Origin: Arsukibacterium tuosuense
Lineage (GTDB): Bacteria; Pseudomonadota; Gammaproteobacteria; Steroidobacterales; GCA-2729495
DNA: 33,139 bases
Direction: 5' to 3'
Assembly (NCBI GenBank): GCA_945872065.1
Contig: CAMBYH010000021.1
Location: 1 to 33,139, forward strand
Below the pieces are notes generated by a model that had not been told where the DNA came from, did no database searches, and saw only the letters and a list, made by a program, of their open reading frames with translations. The translations under genes were made by a program, and so were the position numbers. How positions within the stretch are numbered: position 1 is the stretch's first letter; each line of letters opens with the position of its first letter. Below, piece by piece: positions 20,098 to 27,275 of the stretch.

Positions 20098-20109
20098 GCA
20101 GCCGCCTAC
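20094..20109. repeat. Short palindrome holding two convergent stop codons
   Basis: GTAGGC-AGCC-GCCTAC is a 6-bp perfect inverted repeat with a 4-nt loop. It contains the TAG of the HicB-like gene (20095-20097) and the complementary TAG of the acyltransferase gene (20106-20108). It could be a weak bidirectional terminator or a REP-like remnant. There is no T-run. Confidence 0.5.
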
Positions 20110-20864
20110 CCGGCCACCGCCGCCTCCGCCTCCGCCACCAGTTTCGCCATCCGCACTTCGAGTTCCTGGCGCAAGCGCCCCAGATCGTCCGTGCCCGACC
20201 CCGCGGGCACGAAGAACGGCTCGTCGATCGCGATGGCCACCTTCGCGAACGGCAGGGGCACGATAAAGCGGTCCCAGCTGTTCCAGCGGATGCAGGGCCT
20301 GGCCGCGTAGGCGATCAGGATGATGGGGGCCTTGGTCATGCGCGCCAGCAGGATCGTGCCGGTCTTGAACTCGTGGATGGGGCCGGTCGGCCCGTCCGGC
20401 GTGATGACCAGCGAGGTCTTCTGGCCCACCAGCACGTCGAACATGTCCTTCAGCGCCTGGCCAGCCGACCGCTTCGACGAACCCCGGAGAACACCCGCGC
20501 CCCAGCGCCGGATAATGGCCGCCGGCACTTCACCACTCACCGACGGGCTGGTCAGGAAGGAAATCTTCAGGCCTTTCCGGGCCCGCATCAGGAGGAACCG
20601 GCCGCAGAAAATCTGCATCTGGTGCCAGTAAGACACTATCGCCGCGGCCTCGCTGGCCTGAAGTTGCTCCAGATGCCCGGCGCCGCGGACCGGCAACAGC
20701 CGGCAGGTCACCGCCAGCAGTCCCAACAGCCCCCGGGCCAGAAAGATGATCACGGCATACCAGGCGCGACGGCCAGCCGACATGACCCGCTTCGACGAGC
20801 GGGGTATGCCAGTCGGGCGAAAGCGCTTGGCGCGCTGGCTGGCTGCATAGGGTTGCTCGCTCAC
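20106..20864 (-). CDS. DUF374 lysophospholipid acyltransferase family protein
   Basis: A protein of 252 residues. An N-terminal amphipathic/hydrophobic stretch (AWYAVIIFLARGLLGLLAV, residues 34-52) suggests inner-membrane attachment. The conserved SYWHQ with His H81, the phosphate-contact block LRGSSKRSAGQAL (about 126-138) and ITPDGPTGPIHEFKTG are signatures of the DUF374 branch of PlsC/LpxL-like acyltransferases. These move an acyl chain onto a lipid or lysolipid; the acceptor is unknown. The start is taken as GTG 20864; ATG 20783 (28 residues shorter) is an alternative. Only 20 bp separate it from the divergent P450 gene, so the two likely share a control region and may act on the same lipid. 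Confidence 0.85.
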   Translation of the reverse strand: MSEQPYAASQRAKRFRPTGIPRSSKRVMSAGRRAWYAVIIFLARGLLGLLAVTCRLLPVRGAGHLEQLQASEAAAIVSYWHQMQIFCGRFLLMRARKGLKISFLTSPSVSGEVPAAIIRRWGAGVLRGSSKRSAGQALKDMFDVLVGQKTSLVITPDGPTGPIHEFKTGTILLARMTKAPIILIAYAARPCIRWNSWDRFIVPLPFAKVAIAIDEPFFVPAGSGTDDLGRLRQELEVRMAKLVAEAEAAVAG

Positions 20865-20884
20865 GGTTGCTAGAATACCCGCCC
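20865..20884. promoter_or_regulatory. Very short bidirectional start region of acyltransferase and P450
   Basis: Only 20 bp lie between the GTG of the acyltransferase and the ATG of the P450. TAGAAT (20871-20876) resembles a -10 box for the P450 on the plus strand, and its complement ATTCTA may serve the other direction. A start point just downstream would give a nearly leaderless P450 mRNA. No clear -35 and no Shine-Dalgarno are visible. Confidence 0.3.
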
Positions 20885-22255
20885 ATGAAGTCCCGCGAGA
20901 ATGATTCCCCGGGTTCAGACCAGGATGCGGCCGGAGCGTCTGGTCTGCCCGCCGGGCCGGATGAGCTGCACACCATCGGTCCGGACCACCAGACCTTTGC
21001 AGCCCTGGCCCGCTGGGTGCCCGAGTACGGGGATTGCTTCTGCGTCCAGTCCCGGGATCGCCGGGATCCCAGCTTGGTCGTCAGCAACCCCGACTACATC
21101 AAGCACATCCTGCTGACCAACCACGAGAATTACGCGAAAGGCGTTGGCTTCGAGCGGGTCAAGATGCTGCTGGGGAACGGCATCATCGTGAGCGACGGCG
21201 AGGAATGGCGACGCCAGCGGACGATGATGCAGCCGGGCTTCAGCCGGGCAAATATTGCCCGCTTGTCGGAGGCCATGCGGAGCCAGAACCAGGCGCTCCG
21301 GGGTCCGTGGGGCCTGCTCGCCGACTCCGGACAGACCATCGACATAACGACAGCCATGAGCCGGCTGGGTCTGGACGTGATCCTCCGCTCCATACTGAGC
21401 AGGGACCTGGACAGGACCATCGAGCGGGAGGGTGGCAATCCCTTCGGCTTCCTCGCGGAGGACACCACCCGGGATATCCAGACGGCGGTCCGATTCCGGA
21501 ACCTCGCCCGGGTGATTCTGGGGCTGGTCGACGAACGGCGCAGGACCGGCGAGCGCCCCTTCGATTTCCTGTCCCTGCTGATGGATGCCCGGGACCGGAA
21601 GTCCGGCGCCGGAATGACCGACAAGGAACTGCTGGACGAGGTCAACACCCTGATCATCGCCGGGCACGAGACCTCGGCCGGGACCCTGAACTGGGTCTGG
21701 TACCTTCTGAGCCAGCACCCGCAGGTTGAGGAGCGCCTGCTGGCGGAACTCGCCGAGCTCACGCCGGGAGACGACTTCAGCTTCGACCAGCTGATGGCCC
21801 TGAACTACACCGCCTGCGTGCTCAAGGAGACACTACGGCTCTACCCACCGGTCTGGCTGTTCTCCCGGCGCGCGAGGCAGGAGGATCGCCTCGGCGCACT
21901 GCGCGTACCCGCAGGTGCCCACATCTTCATCACGCCCTACTTCCTCCATCGGCGCCCGGAACTGTGGCCGGATCCGGAGCGGTTTGATCCCGAGCGCTTC
22001 GCTGAATCCCGGTCACCACCGGTCGACAGGTACGCCTTCATACCGTTCTCAGCCGGTGCCCGCCGCTGCATTGGCGACTACTTTTCCTTTGTCGAGATGC
22101 AGATGCACCTGGCCCTGCTTGCTCCGCACTTCGCGCTGCGTTACGAGCCAGGCGCCCACCAGGGATCGCGGGAAGCCATTGAACTCGATCCGGCTGTGAA
22201 CCTGCGAACCCGGAACAGCATCCACCTTGGCATCCGGCACCGGAATACGACCTGA
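20885..22255 (+). CDS. Cytochrome P450 monooxygenase
   Basis: A protein of 456 residues. All core P450 motifs are present: WRRQRTMMQPGFS (C-helix, heme propionate contact), I-helix AGHETS (259-264) for oxygen activation, K-helix KETLRLYPP with E315 and R318, the PERFDPERF meander region, and the heme loop FSAGARRCIG with the thiolate ligand C395. The overall pattern is closest to the fatty-acid/terpenoid-type CYP4/CYP102-like clan rather than camphor-type P450s. There is no membrane anchor or fused reductase, so electrons must come from elsewhere. It is followed after 4 bp by a fatty acyl-AMP ligase with a carrier domain, suggesting that it oxidises a fatty acyl chain, perhaps while carrier-bound. 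Confidence 0.93.
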   Translation: MKSRENDSPGSDQDAAGASGLPAGPDELHTIGPDHQTFAALARWVPEYGDCFCVQSRDRRDPSLVVSNPDYIKHILLTNHENYAKGVGFERVKMLLGNGIIVSDGEEWRRQRTMMQPGFSRANIARLSEAMRSQNQALRGPWGLLADSGQTIDITTAMSRLGLDVILRSILSRDLDRTIEREGGNPFGFLAEDTTRDIQTAVRFRNLARVILGLVDERRRTGERPFDFLSLLMDARDRKSGAGMTDKELLDEVNTLIIAGHETSAGTLNWVWYLLSQHPQVEERLLAELAELTPGDDFSFDQLMALNYTACVLKETLRLYPPVWLFSRRARQEDRLGALRVPAGAHIFITPYFLHRRPELWPDPERFDPERFAESRSPPVDRYAFIPFSAGARRCIGDYFSFVEMQMHLALLAPHFALRYEPGAHQGSREAIELDPAVNLRTRNSIHLGIRHRNTT

Positions 22256-22259
22256 AACC

Positions 22260-24233
22260 ATGGCAACAGACCTCCCCGCCACGCTTCCCGACGTACTCGC
22301 CGCGCACAGCGCTTCGAGCCGCCGGATTCACTACCTGAACGGGCAGAATGACCGCCGCTCGGTAACCTTCGGTGAGCTGCGCACGGCCGCCCTCGGGGTT
22401 CTGTTTCACCTCCAGGCTTTCGGCGCACAGCCTGGCGACCGGGTGATCCTGCACACGTCCAGCAACGAGCAGTTCCTGGACGGATTCTGGGCCTGCCTCC
22501 TGGGCGGCCTGGTGCCGGTTCCCGTGGCCGTCGGCATCAGCGACGACCACCGACTCAAGTTGCTGCAGGTCTTTACCGCGCTGGGCAAACCGATGGTCTA
22601 CACGGAAGACGGGCAGCGAACCCGGCTCCAGGACTATGGCAAGGCCAGCGGCGCGGCGGCCCTCGTCGACGAACTGAACAGGCGCTCGCTGTACGTGGAA
22701 CGCGTCACTGACATCTCCCGCCCGGGCCGGGAACACCCCGTGAGGGCCGATGACATCGCTTTCATCCAGTTCTCGTCCGGCTCCACGAGCACACCCAAAG
22801 GGGTCGTCCTGACCCACTGCAATGTACTGACCAATATCCGGGCCATCATTGAGCGCGGGCGGTTCTCCGCACAGGACGTATCGCTGAGCTGGATGCCCCT
22901 GACCCATGACATGGGCCTGATCGGGTTTCACCTTTGCATGTTCACGGCGAACATCGAGCACACCATCATGGACACCCGGCTGTTCAGCCGGCGTCCCCTG
23001 CTGTGGCTCGAGGAAGCCAGCCGGATCGGAGCCACCCTCCTCAGCTCCCCCAACTTCGGCTACAAGCATTTCCTGAAGCTTTACGAGGCCAAGGGGCTCG
23101 ACGGTCTCGATTTGTCCCGGGTGCGCCTGCTTTTCAATGGTGCCGAGCCGATCTCCGTGTCTCTCTGCGCCCGCTTCATGCAGGAGATGAAGCGCTTCGG
23201 CCTGCCAGAGGCAGCGATGTACCCGGTTTACGGGCTGGCGGAAGCCAGCCTCGCCGTCAGTCTGCCGGAGCCGGGACAGCCCTGCCGCTCCCTGACTCTT
23301 GAGCGCTCGTCCCTCGCCGTAGGCCGCCTCGCCAGCGTCTGTGCGCAGGGCTCGCCCACTGGCCTCGAACTGATGGTGTTAGGCACACCGATCAGCCACT
23401 GCGAACTGCGCGTCGTGGACGATGATGACCGGACGCTGGCTCCGGGAACGGTCGGTAACCTGCAGATCCGGGGCGGCAACGTGACCAGCGGCTACGTCGG
23501 GCTCCCGGGAGGTCAGCAGCCGTTCACGGCCGACGGCTGGCTGCGCACCGGAGATCTTGGCTTCCTCACCGTCCCTGAGGCCGAACTGGTCGTCACGGGC
23601 CGGCAGAAGGAGATCATCTTCGTCAACGGGCAGAACTACTATCCCCACGATCTGGAGGCAGTCGCTGAGCAGCACGCCGGCATCGAGCTCGGCAAGATTG
23701 CGGCAGCCGGCTCCCGCAAGGCGACCGGTGAGGAAGAAGAACTGCTGCTGTTTCTGATTGATCGCGGCTCATCGGCGGACTTCCTGCCGGTCGCCAACCA
23801 GCTGCGTCGCCAGATCACCGAGCACACCGGCCTGAACGTGGCCCACGTCATTCCCGTGAAGAGCCTTCCCAAGACTACCAGTGGCAAACTGCAGCGGGGC
23901 AGGCTTGCCCAGGCGTACGCCGATGGCGAGTACGATGCGGTCCTGGCAGAGCTGGACGCGCTGGCAGCGGCGAAGGCCAGCAAGGGGGCCACGAGCGAAG
24001 CGGGCGGCTCAGATCTGCAGACGACGATCCGGTACATCTGCGCCTCGGTCATCACCGACCGGGAGATTGGCCTGGATGATGACTTCTTCGAGCTTGGGGT
24101 AAGCTCACTGTCGCTCGCCCAGATACACGAGCGCATCGACGAGCAGTTTCCCGGTCAGCTCGATGTGGAAGACCTGTTCACCAAGTCCACGATCCGGGCC
24201 GTGGCTGCGCACCTTGAGGAGAAGGGCCGGTGA
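22260..24233 (+). CDS. Fatty acyl-AMP ligase fused to an acyl carrier domain
   Basis: A protein of 657 residues. The adenylation part has the ATP loop FSSGSTSTPKG (171-181), SWMPLTHDMGLIGFHL (the FAAL-type form of the family motif), FNGAEPIS, YGLAEASLAVSLP, DGWLRTGDLGF and KTTSGKLQRGRL, whose Lys residues close the active site. FAALs make acyl-adenylates and pass them to a phosphopantetheine arm instead of CoA. Residues about 590-650 form a carrier domain; the arm-bearing Ser is S616 in LGVSSLSL, where the usual preceding Asp is Ser. This could be a chain-activating and holding module for the neighbouring P450. ATG 22260 is 4 bp after the P450 stop. No ketosynthase is in the window. Confidence 0.9.
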   Translation: MATDLPATLPDVLAAHSASSRRIHYLNGQNDRRSVTFGELRTAALGVLFHLQAFGAQPGDRVILHTSSNEQFLDGFWACLLGGLVPVPVAVGISDDHRLKLLQVFTALGKPMVYTEDGQRTRLQDYGKASGAAALVDELNRRSLYVERVTDISRPGREHPVRADDIAFIQFSSGSTSTPKGVVLTHCNVLTNIRAIIERGRFSAQDVSLSWMPLTHDMGLIGFHLCMFTANIEHTIMDTRLFSRRPLLWLEEASRIGATLLSSPNFGYKHFLKLYEAKGLDGLDLSRVRLLFNGAEPISVSLCARFMQEMKRFGLPEAAMYPVYGLAEASLAVSLPEPGQPCRSLTLERSSLAVGRLASVCAQGSPTGLELMVLGTPISHCELRVVDDDDRTLAPGTVGNLQIRGGNVTSGYVGLPGGQQPFTADGWLRTGDLGFLTVPEAELVVTGRQKEIIFVNGQNYYPHDLEAVAEQHAGIELGKIAAAGSRKATGEEEELLLFLIDRGSSADFLPVANQLRRQITEHTGLNVAHVIPVKSLPKTTSGKLQRGRLAQAYADGEYDAVLAELDALAAAKASKGATSEAGGSDLQTTIRYICASVITDREIGLDDDFFELGVSSLSLAQIHERIDEQFPGQLDVEDLFTKSTIRAVAAHLEEKGR

Positions 24234-25027
24234 CCCTGAACATTCCCGGTCACCGGGAACTGCGCAAGATACTCATCCTGAATCCCAAGGGTGGCTCGGG
24301 CAAGACGACCCTGGCCATGAATCTGGCCGGGTACTTCGCCTCGCTCGGGCGACCTGTTGCCCTGATGGACTTCGACCCGCAGGGGTCCAGCATCCGCTGG
24401 CTGCGGAAGCGGCCGGCCACGGCACCCAGCATTTACGGGGTTGCGGCTTTCGAGAAGAAAATGAACATGACACGCAGCTTTCAGCTGCGTATGCCGTCGG
24501 AGATCCGCTATCTGGTCGTGGACACCCCGGCGGCGATGACCACCGCCCAGCTGACGGAATTCACACCCGGCGCCCACGCCATCCTGGTCCCGGTCCTGCC
24601 CTCCGCCATCGATATCCATGCCGCGTCCCGGTTAATCGCCGATCTTCTGCTGGTGGCGAAGGTCAGCCGGCGCATGGGCAGGCTTGGCGTGGTGGCCAAT
24701 CGCGTGCGGGAGAACACCCTCGGCTTTCGCAAGCTGATGTCCTTTCTCGACCGGCTCCAGATCCCCATCGTCGGGGCCTTGCGTGACAGCCAGAACTACG
24801 TGCACGCCGCGGACGAAGGCTCGAGTATCCACGAGATGCACAGCTCCCGGACCCGGAAGGATCTGGCGAGCTGGCTGCCACTCACCAGCTGGCTGGAGAT
24901 GCGCCTCAACACCCCGCTCACGGATCGGGACATCCTGAGGCTCGGCGATGCGCCACTCCCCTCTGAGACATCTGCTGAAATCATCGACCTCCGCACCCGC
25001 CGCGATGCAGAAGGTACCGGACCTTAG
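24230..25027 (+). CDS. Orphan ParA/MinD-family ATPase
   Basis: A protein of 265 residues. Deviant Walker A KGGSGKTT is at 20-27 with signature Lys K20, followed by LMDFDPQGSSIRWL (Walker A') and VVDTPA (Walker B). This is the fold of ATPases that position DNA, protein complexes or organelles (ParA, MinD, McdA). No ParB, centromere repeats or replication genes are nearby, and no N-terminal DNA-binding domain is present, so plasmid partition is unlikely. The GTG start overlaps the FAAL TGA by 4 bp (GTGA), with GAGGAGAAGGG just upstream: tight coupling to the ligase-carrier protein. The last 40 residues are probably disordered. The most likely role is positioning or assembling the ligase/P450 machinery, but this is inference. 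Confidence 0.88.
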   Translation: MTLNIPGHRELRKILILNPKGGSGKTTLAMNLAGYFASLGRPVALMDFDPQGSSIRWLRKRPATAPSIYGVAAFEKKMNMTRSFQLRMPSEIRYLVVDTPAAMTTAQLTEFTPGAHAILVPVLPSAIDIHAASRLIADLLLVAKVSRRMGRLGVVANRVRENTLGFRKLMSFLDRLQIPIVGALRDSQNYVHAADEGSSIHEMHSSRTRKDLASWLPLTSWLEMRLNTPLTDRDILRLGDAPLPSETSAEIIDLRTRRDAEGTGP

Positions 25028-25040
25028 TTTTGTTAGTTGT

Positions 25041-25505
25041 TTAGTTGTTGCCGCCGTGGGTGGCATAGACGGCAGTCTTGCCATCCTTGCCCAGACTGAG
25101 CACGTCATAGGCAGGCGAGCCGGGCACGTCCATACCCGGAGAGCCGGCGGGCATGCCCGGCGCGGTCAGCCCGAGGATTCCGGGCTTCTCCTTCAGTAGC
25201 CGCCGCACGTCGCTGGCCGGCACATGGCCTTCGATGACGTAACCGCCAATCGTACCGGTGTGGCAGGACGCCAGATTCAGCGGCACTCCGTTCGCTTTCT
25301 TGATCGGATCCACGTTGTCGAGATCCGTCACCTCCACACGAAACCCCGCCGCCTCCATGTGCCTGACCCACTTGCCGCAACAGCCGCAGGTGGGAGTCTT
25401 CCAGACCTTCAGGACGGGCAACGACCGGGACTCACCGGCGCGGACACCACCTGCCACGAGCAGAAACGCCATCATCAGACCTGCCACGCTGCGCCGTTTG
25501 AACAT
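25041..25505 (-). CDS. DUF411 periplasmic metal-binding protein
   Basis: A protein of 154 residues with a Sec signal peptide (MFKRRSVAGLMMAFLLVAGGVRA). The mature part has VWKTPTCGCCGKWVRHM with CGCC at 40-43, then ASCHTGTIGGYVIEGHVPA and a Met/Gly/Pro-rich tail. This is the DUF411 family, usually found in copper- or other metal-resistance loci and thought to bind metal in the periplasm. Here no copper pump or multicopper oxidase is close. GGGAGGG before ATG 25505 is a good ribosome-binding site. It follows the DedA gene by 35 bp on the same strand. It ends 13 bp from the convergent ParA gene with no hairpin between. Confidence 0.88.
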   Translation of the reverse strand: MFKRRSVAGLMMAFLLVAGGVRAGESRSLPVLKVWKTPTCGCCGKWVRHMEAAGFRVEVTDLDNVDPIKKANGVPLNLASCHTGTIGGYVIEGHVPASDVRRLLKEKPGILGLTAPGMPAGSPGMDVPGSPAYDVLSLGKDGKTAVYATHGGNN

Positions 25506-25540
25506 CGTCAGCCCTCCCGAAACTGCTTACGACCCACTAC

Positions 25541-26185
25541 CTACGACACCGTCCGGGTCCGCTCCCGAACATACTCGATAACCGCCGGCAAAATGGAAAG
25601 GATGATGATGCCGATCACCACTGCCGAGAAATTTTCCTTGACGATCCGCACATTGGCGAAGAAGTAGCCGGCAGGCACGAGCAACAGCACCCACAACATG
25701 CTGCCGGTCACGTTATAGAACTGATAGCGGAGGTGCGCCATCTGCCCCACGCCCGCGGCAAAGGGTGCCACGGTCCGTACGATCGGCACGAACCGGGCAA
25801 TGACTATCGTCTTGCCACCGTAGCGGGCGAAATAGGCCTGGGTTTTGTCAAGGTACTTCTGATTGATCAGCCCGGGAAACCGGCGCTGCAACTCCGTGCC
25901 AGCCAGGCGGCCAACCCAGTAGTTGACCGCATTGCCGAGAATGGCGGCAGTAATGAGCAGGACGCAGAGCGCCACGACATCGAGCCGCCCCGAGGCCGCA
26001 ACTGCCCCGGCAGCGAACAGCAGCGAGTCTCCCGGCAACAACGGCATGACCACGAGTCCTGTCTCGCAGAAGATGATGAGAAAGAGGATGGCGTAAATCC
26101 AGATGCCGTAGTTGGCTACGAGTTCATCCAGATGCACATCCAGATTCAGGATGAAATCGACGAGGTACAGAAAAAGGTCAACCAT
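25541..26185 (-). CDS. DedA-family inner-membrane protein
   Basis: A protein of 214 residues with several membrane segments (about 28-47, 52-70, 73-90, 150-172, 180-205). Family signatures are FCETGLVVMPLLPGDSLLFAAGAVA, GNAVNYWVGRLAG and the conserved ARFVPIVRTVAPFAAGVG with the functionally important Arg residues. DedA proteins act in membrane homeostasis; members of this superfamily have been assigned lipid-carrier recycling (undecaprenyl phosphate) or phospholipid flipping. Start ATG 26185 lies 10 bp after the malonyltransferase stop, so it belongs to the same minus-strand transcript. Confidence 0.93.
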   Translation of the reverse strand: MVDLFLYLVDFILNLDVHLDELVANYGIWIYAILFLIIFCETGLVVMPLLPGDSLLFAAGAVAASGRLDVVALCVLLITAAILGNAVNYWVGRLAGTELQRRFPGLINQKYLDKTQAYFARYGGKTIVIARFVPIVRTVAPFAAGVGQMAHLRYQFYNVTGSMLWVLLLVPAGYFFANVRIVKENFSAVVIGIIILSILPAVIEYVRERTRTVS

Positions 26186-26195
26186 GACCGCCAGC

Positions 26196-27167
26196 TTACC
26201 CGCCGAACGCGGCAGCTGCTGCGCGGAGCGTCTCGCAATTTATCGCTGCGATGTGGCGGACCTCGACACCACTGGCCTTGAGCGTCTTTCGGATGATTCC
26301 TTCCAGATTCGGGCGCTTCGCCACCGGCCCTTCTTCCGCACCCAGGCCCCCGCCAAACTCAACGAAGGTTGTCACCTGCTGCGCGATGGCCGAGTTCAGG
26401 CAGCCGACCCAGTTCACGGGATTGAACAACTGGAAGAACAGTCGCGTCCGGATCGAATCAGGTTCGTGCAACTCACCGGTGTAGTTGGAGAGAACCCCGA
26501 CGGTGGGCGCGGAGAACGTCACCCGCTCCAGATCTTCCCTAAACAGCTGGGCCGCTGTCACCATGAAATAGGTATGAAAGGCCCCTTCCGTAGCCAGGCG
26601 AATGGCGCGCTTGCGGGGCATGCGCTCGGCGAGATCGAGGGCCAGTGCGTCCAGATCGCTGTCACGCCCCCCGACCACAGTCTGGTTCGGCAGATTACAA
26701 CTCGCGACCTGGCAGTAGTGGCGATCCGCCAGGGGCCGCGCGGTGTCTACGTCCAGCGTGAGCGCCAGCATGCCGCCTTCGCCGTGCTCACCCATCAACT
26801 CACCCCGGCGCCTCACCAGCCGTAGCGCATCATCGAAACCCAGCGCGCCGGCCGCCACCAGCGCGCTGTACTCGCCAAGGCTGTGGCCTGCGGCCAGCGC
26901 CGGCTGAAGCCGGCCACCGGTCAGTTCTTCGAACACGCGCAGACAGGCGATCTCGTGGGTCAGGAGCGCCGGTTGCGTATTTCGGGTGAGGCCAATCTCG
27001 CCAGCGGGATCCGCAAAGGACAACTCCCGGAGATCGAAGCCAAGCACTTCACTGGCCCGGTCGTAAACCTGGCGGGCGGCGGCAAACTCCTGATAGAGAT
27101 CGCTCCCCATGCCCCGGTACTGGGAACCCTGACCGGGAAACACAAACATTACGCGCTGGTCGCTCAC
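26196..27167 (-). CDS. Stand-alone malonyl-CoA:ACP transacylase (FabD/AT-like)
   Basis: A protein of 323 residues. FVFPGQGSQYRGMG begins the fold; the nucleophile is S96 in GHSLGEYS, R121 (RRRGELM) is the Arg that pairs with the malonyl carboxylate, and H198 (EGAFHTYFM) is the catalytic His. The residues around that His differ from the common SGAFHSPLM of housekeeping FabD. It is not next to fabH, fabG, acpP or fabF, so it is probably an extra acyltransferase similar to discrete (trans-acting) AT enzymes of secondary metabolism. The natural carrier partner may be the FAAL-linked carrier domain encoded opposite, but this is inference. GTG 27167 is chosen as start; it is 7 residues before FVFPGQGSQ. 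Confidence 0.85.
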   Translation of the reverse strand: MSDQRVMFVFPGQGSQYRGMGSDLYQEFAAARQVYDRASEVLGFDLRELSFADPAGEIGLTRNTQPALLTHEIACLRVFEELTGGRLQPALAAGHSLGEYSALVAAGALGFDDALRLVRRRGELMGEHGEGGMLALTLDVDTARPLADRHYCQVASCNLPNQTVVGGRDSDLDALALDLAERMPRKRAIRLATEGAFHTYFMVTAAQLFREDLERVTFSAPTVGVLSNYTGELHEPDSIRTRLFFQLFNPVNWVGCLNSAIAQQVTTFVEFGGGLGAEEGPVAKRPNLEGIIRKTLKASGVEVRHIAAINCETLRAAAAAFGG

Positions 27168-27253
27168 CCACTCTCCCTGAGGCTGATGCTGTGCCTCGTC
27201 CCTGGCTGGCCGCAGAGGATACGGGTGACTTCCTGCGGCGACAACCAGAGCAC
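27164..27253 (-). CDS. Possible 29-codon leader ORF between avtA and the malonyltransferase
   Basis: The 108-bp gap between avtA and the transacylase gene contains a GTG-started frame of 29 codons whose TGA overlaps the GTG of the transacylase (GTGA). It could provide translational coupling across the gap. The peptide (start LWLSPQEVTRILCG) has no recognised family. Chance is equally likely. Confidence 0.15.
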   Translation of the reverse strand: MLWLSPQEVTRILCGQPGTRHSISLRESG

Positions 27254-27275
27254 CGCCCCGCCGGTGCCAGCCGGG

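Noticed and set aside
24230-25027. ParA gene as sign of a plasmid or integrated element
   Set aside because: No ParB, rep gene, parS-like repeats, integrase or att-like repeats; the gene is translationally fused into a metabolic operon.
25028-25040. Repeated TTAGTTGT-like bases between the ParA and DUF411 genes as a terminator
   Set aside because: T-rich and repetitive but no inverted repeat is present; too short to interpret.
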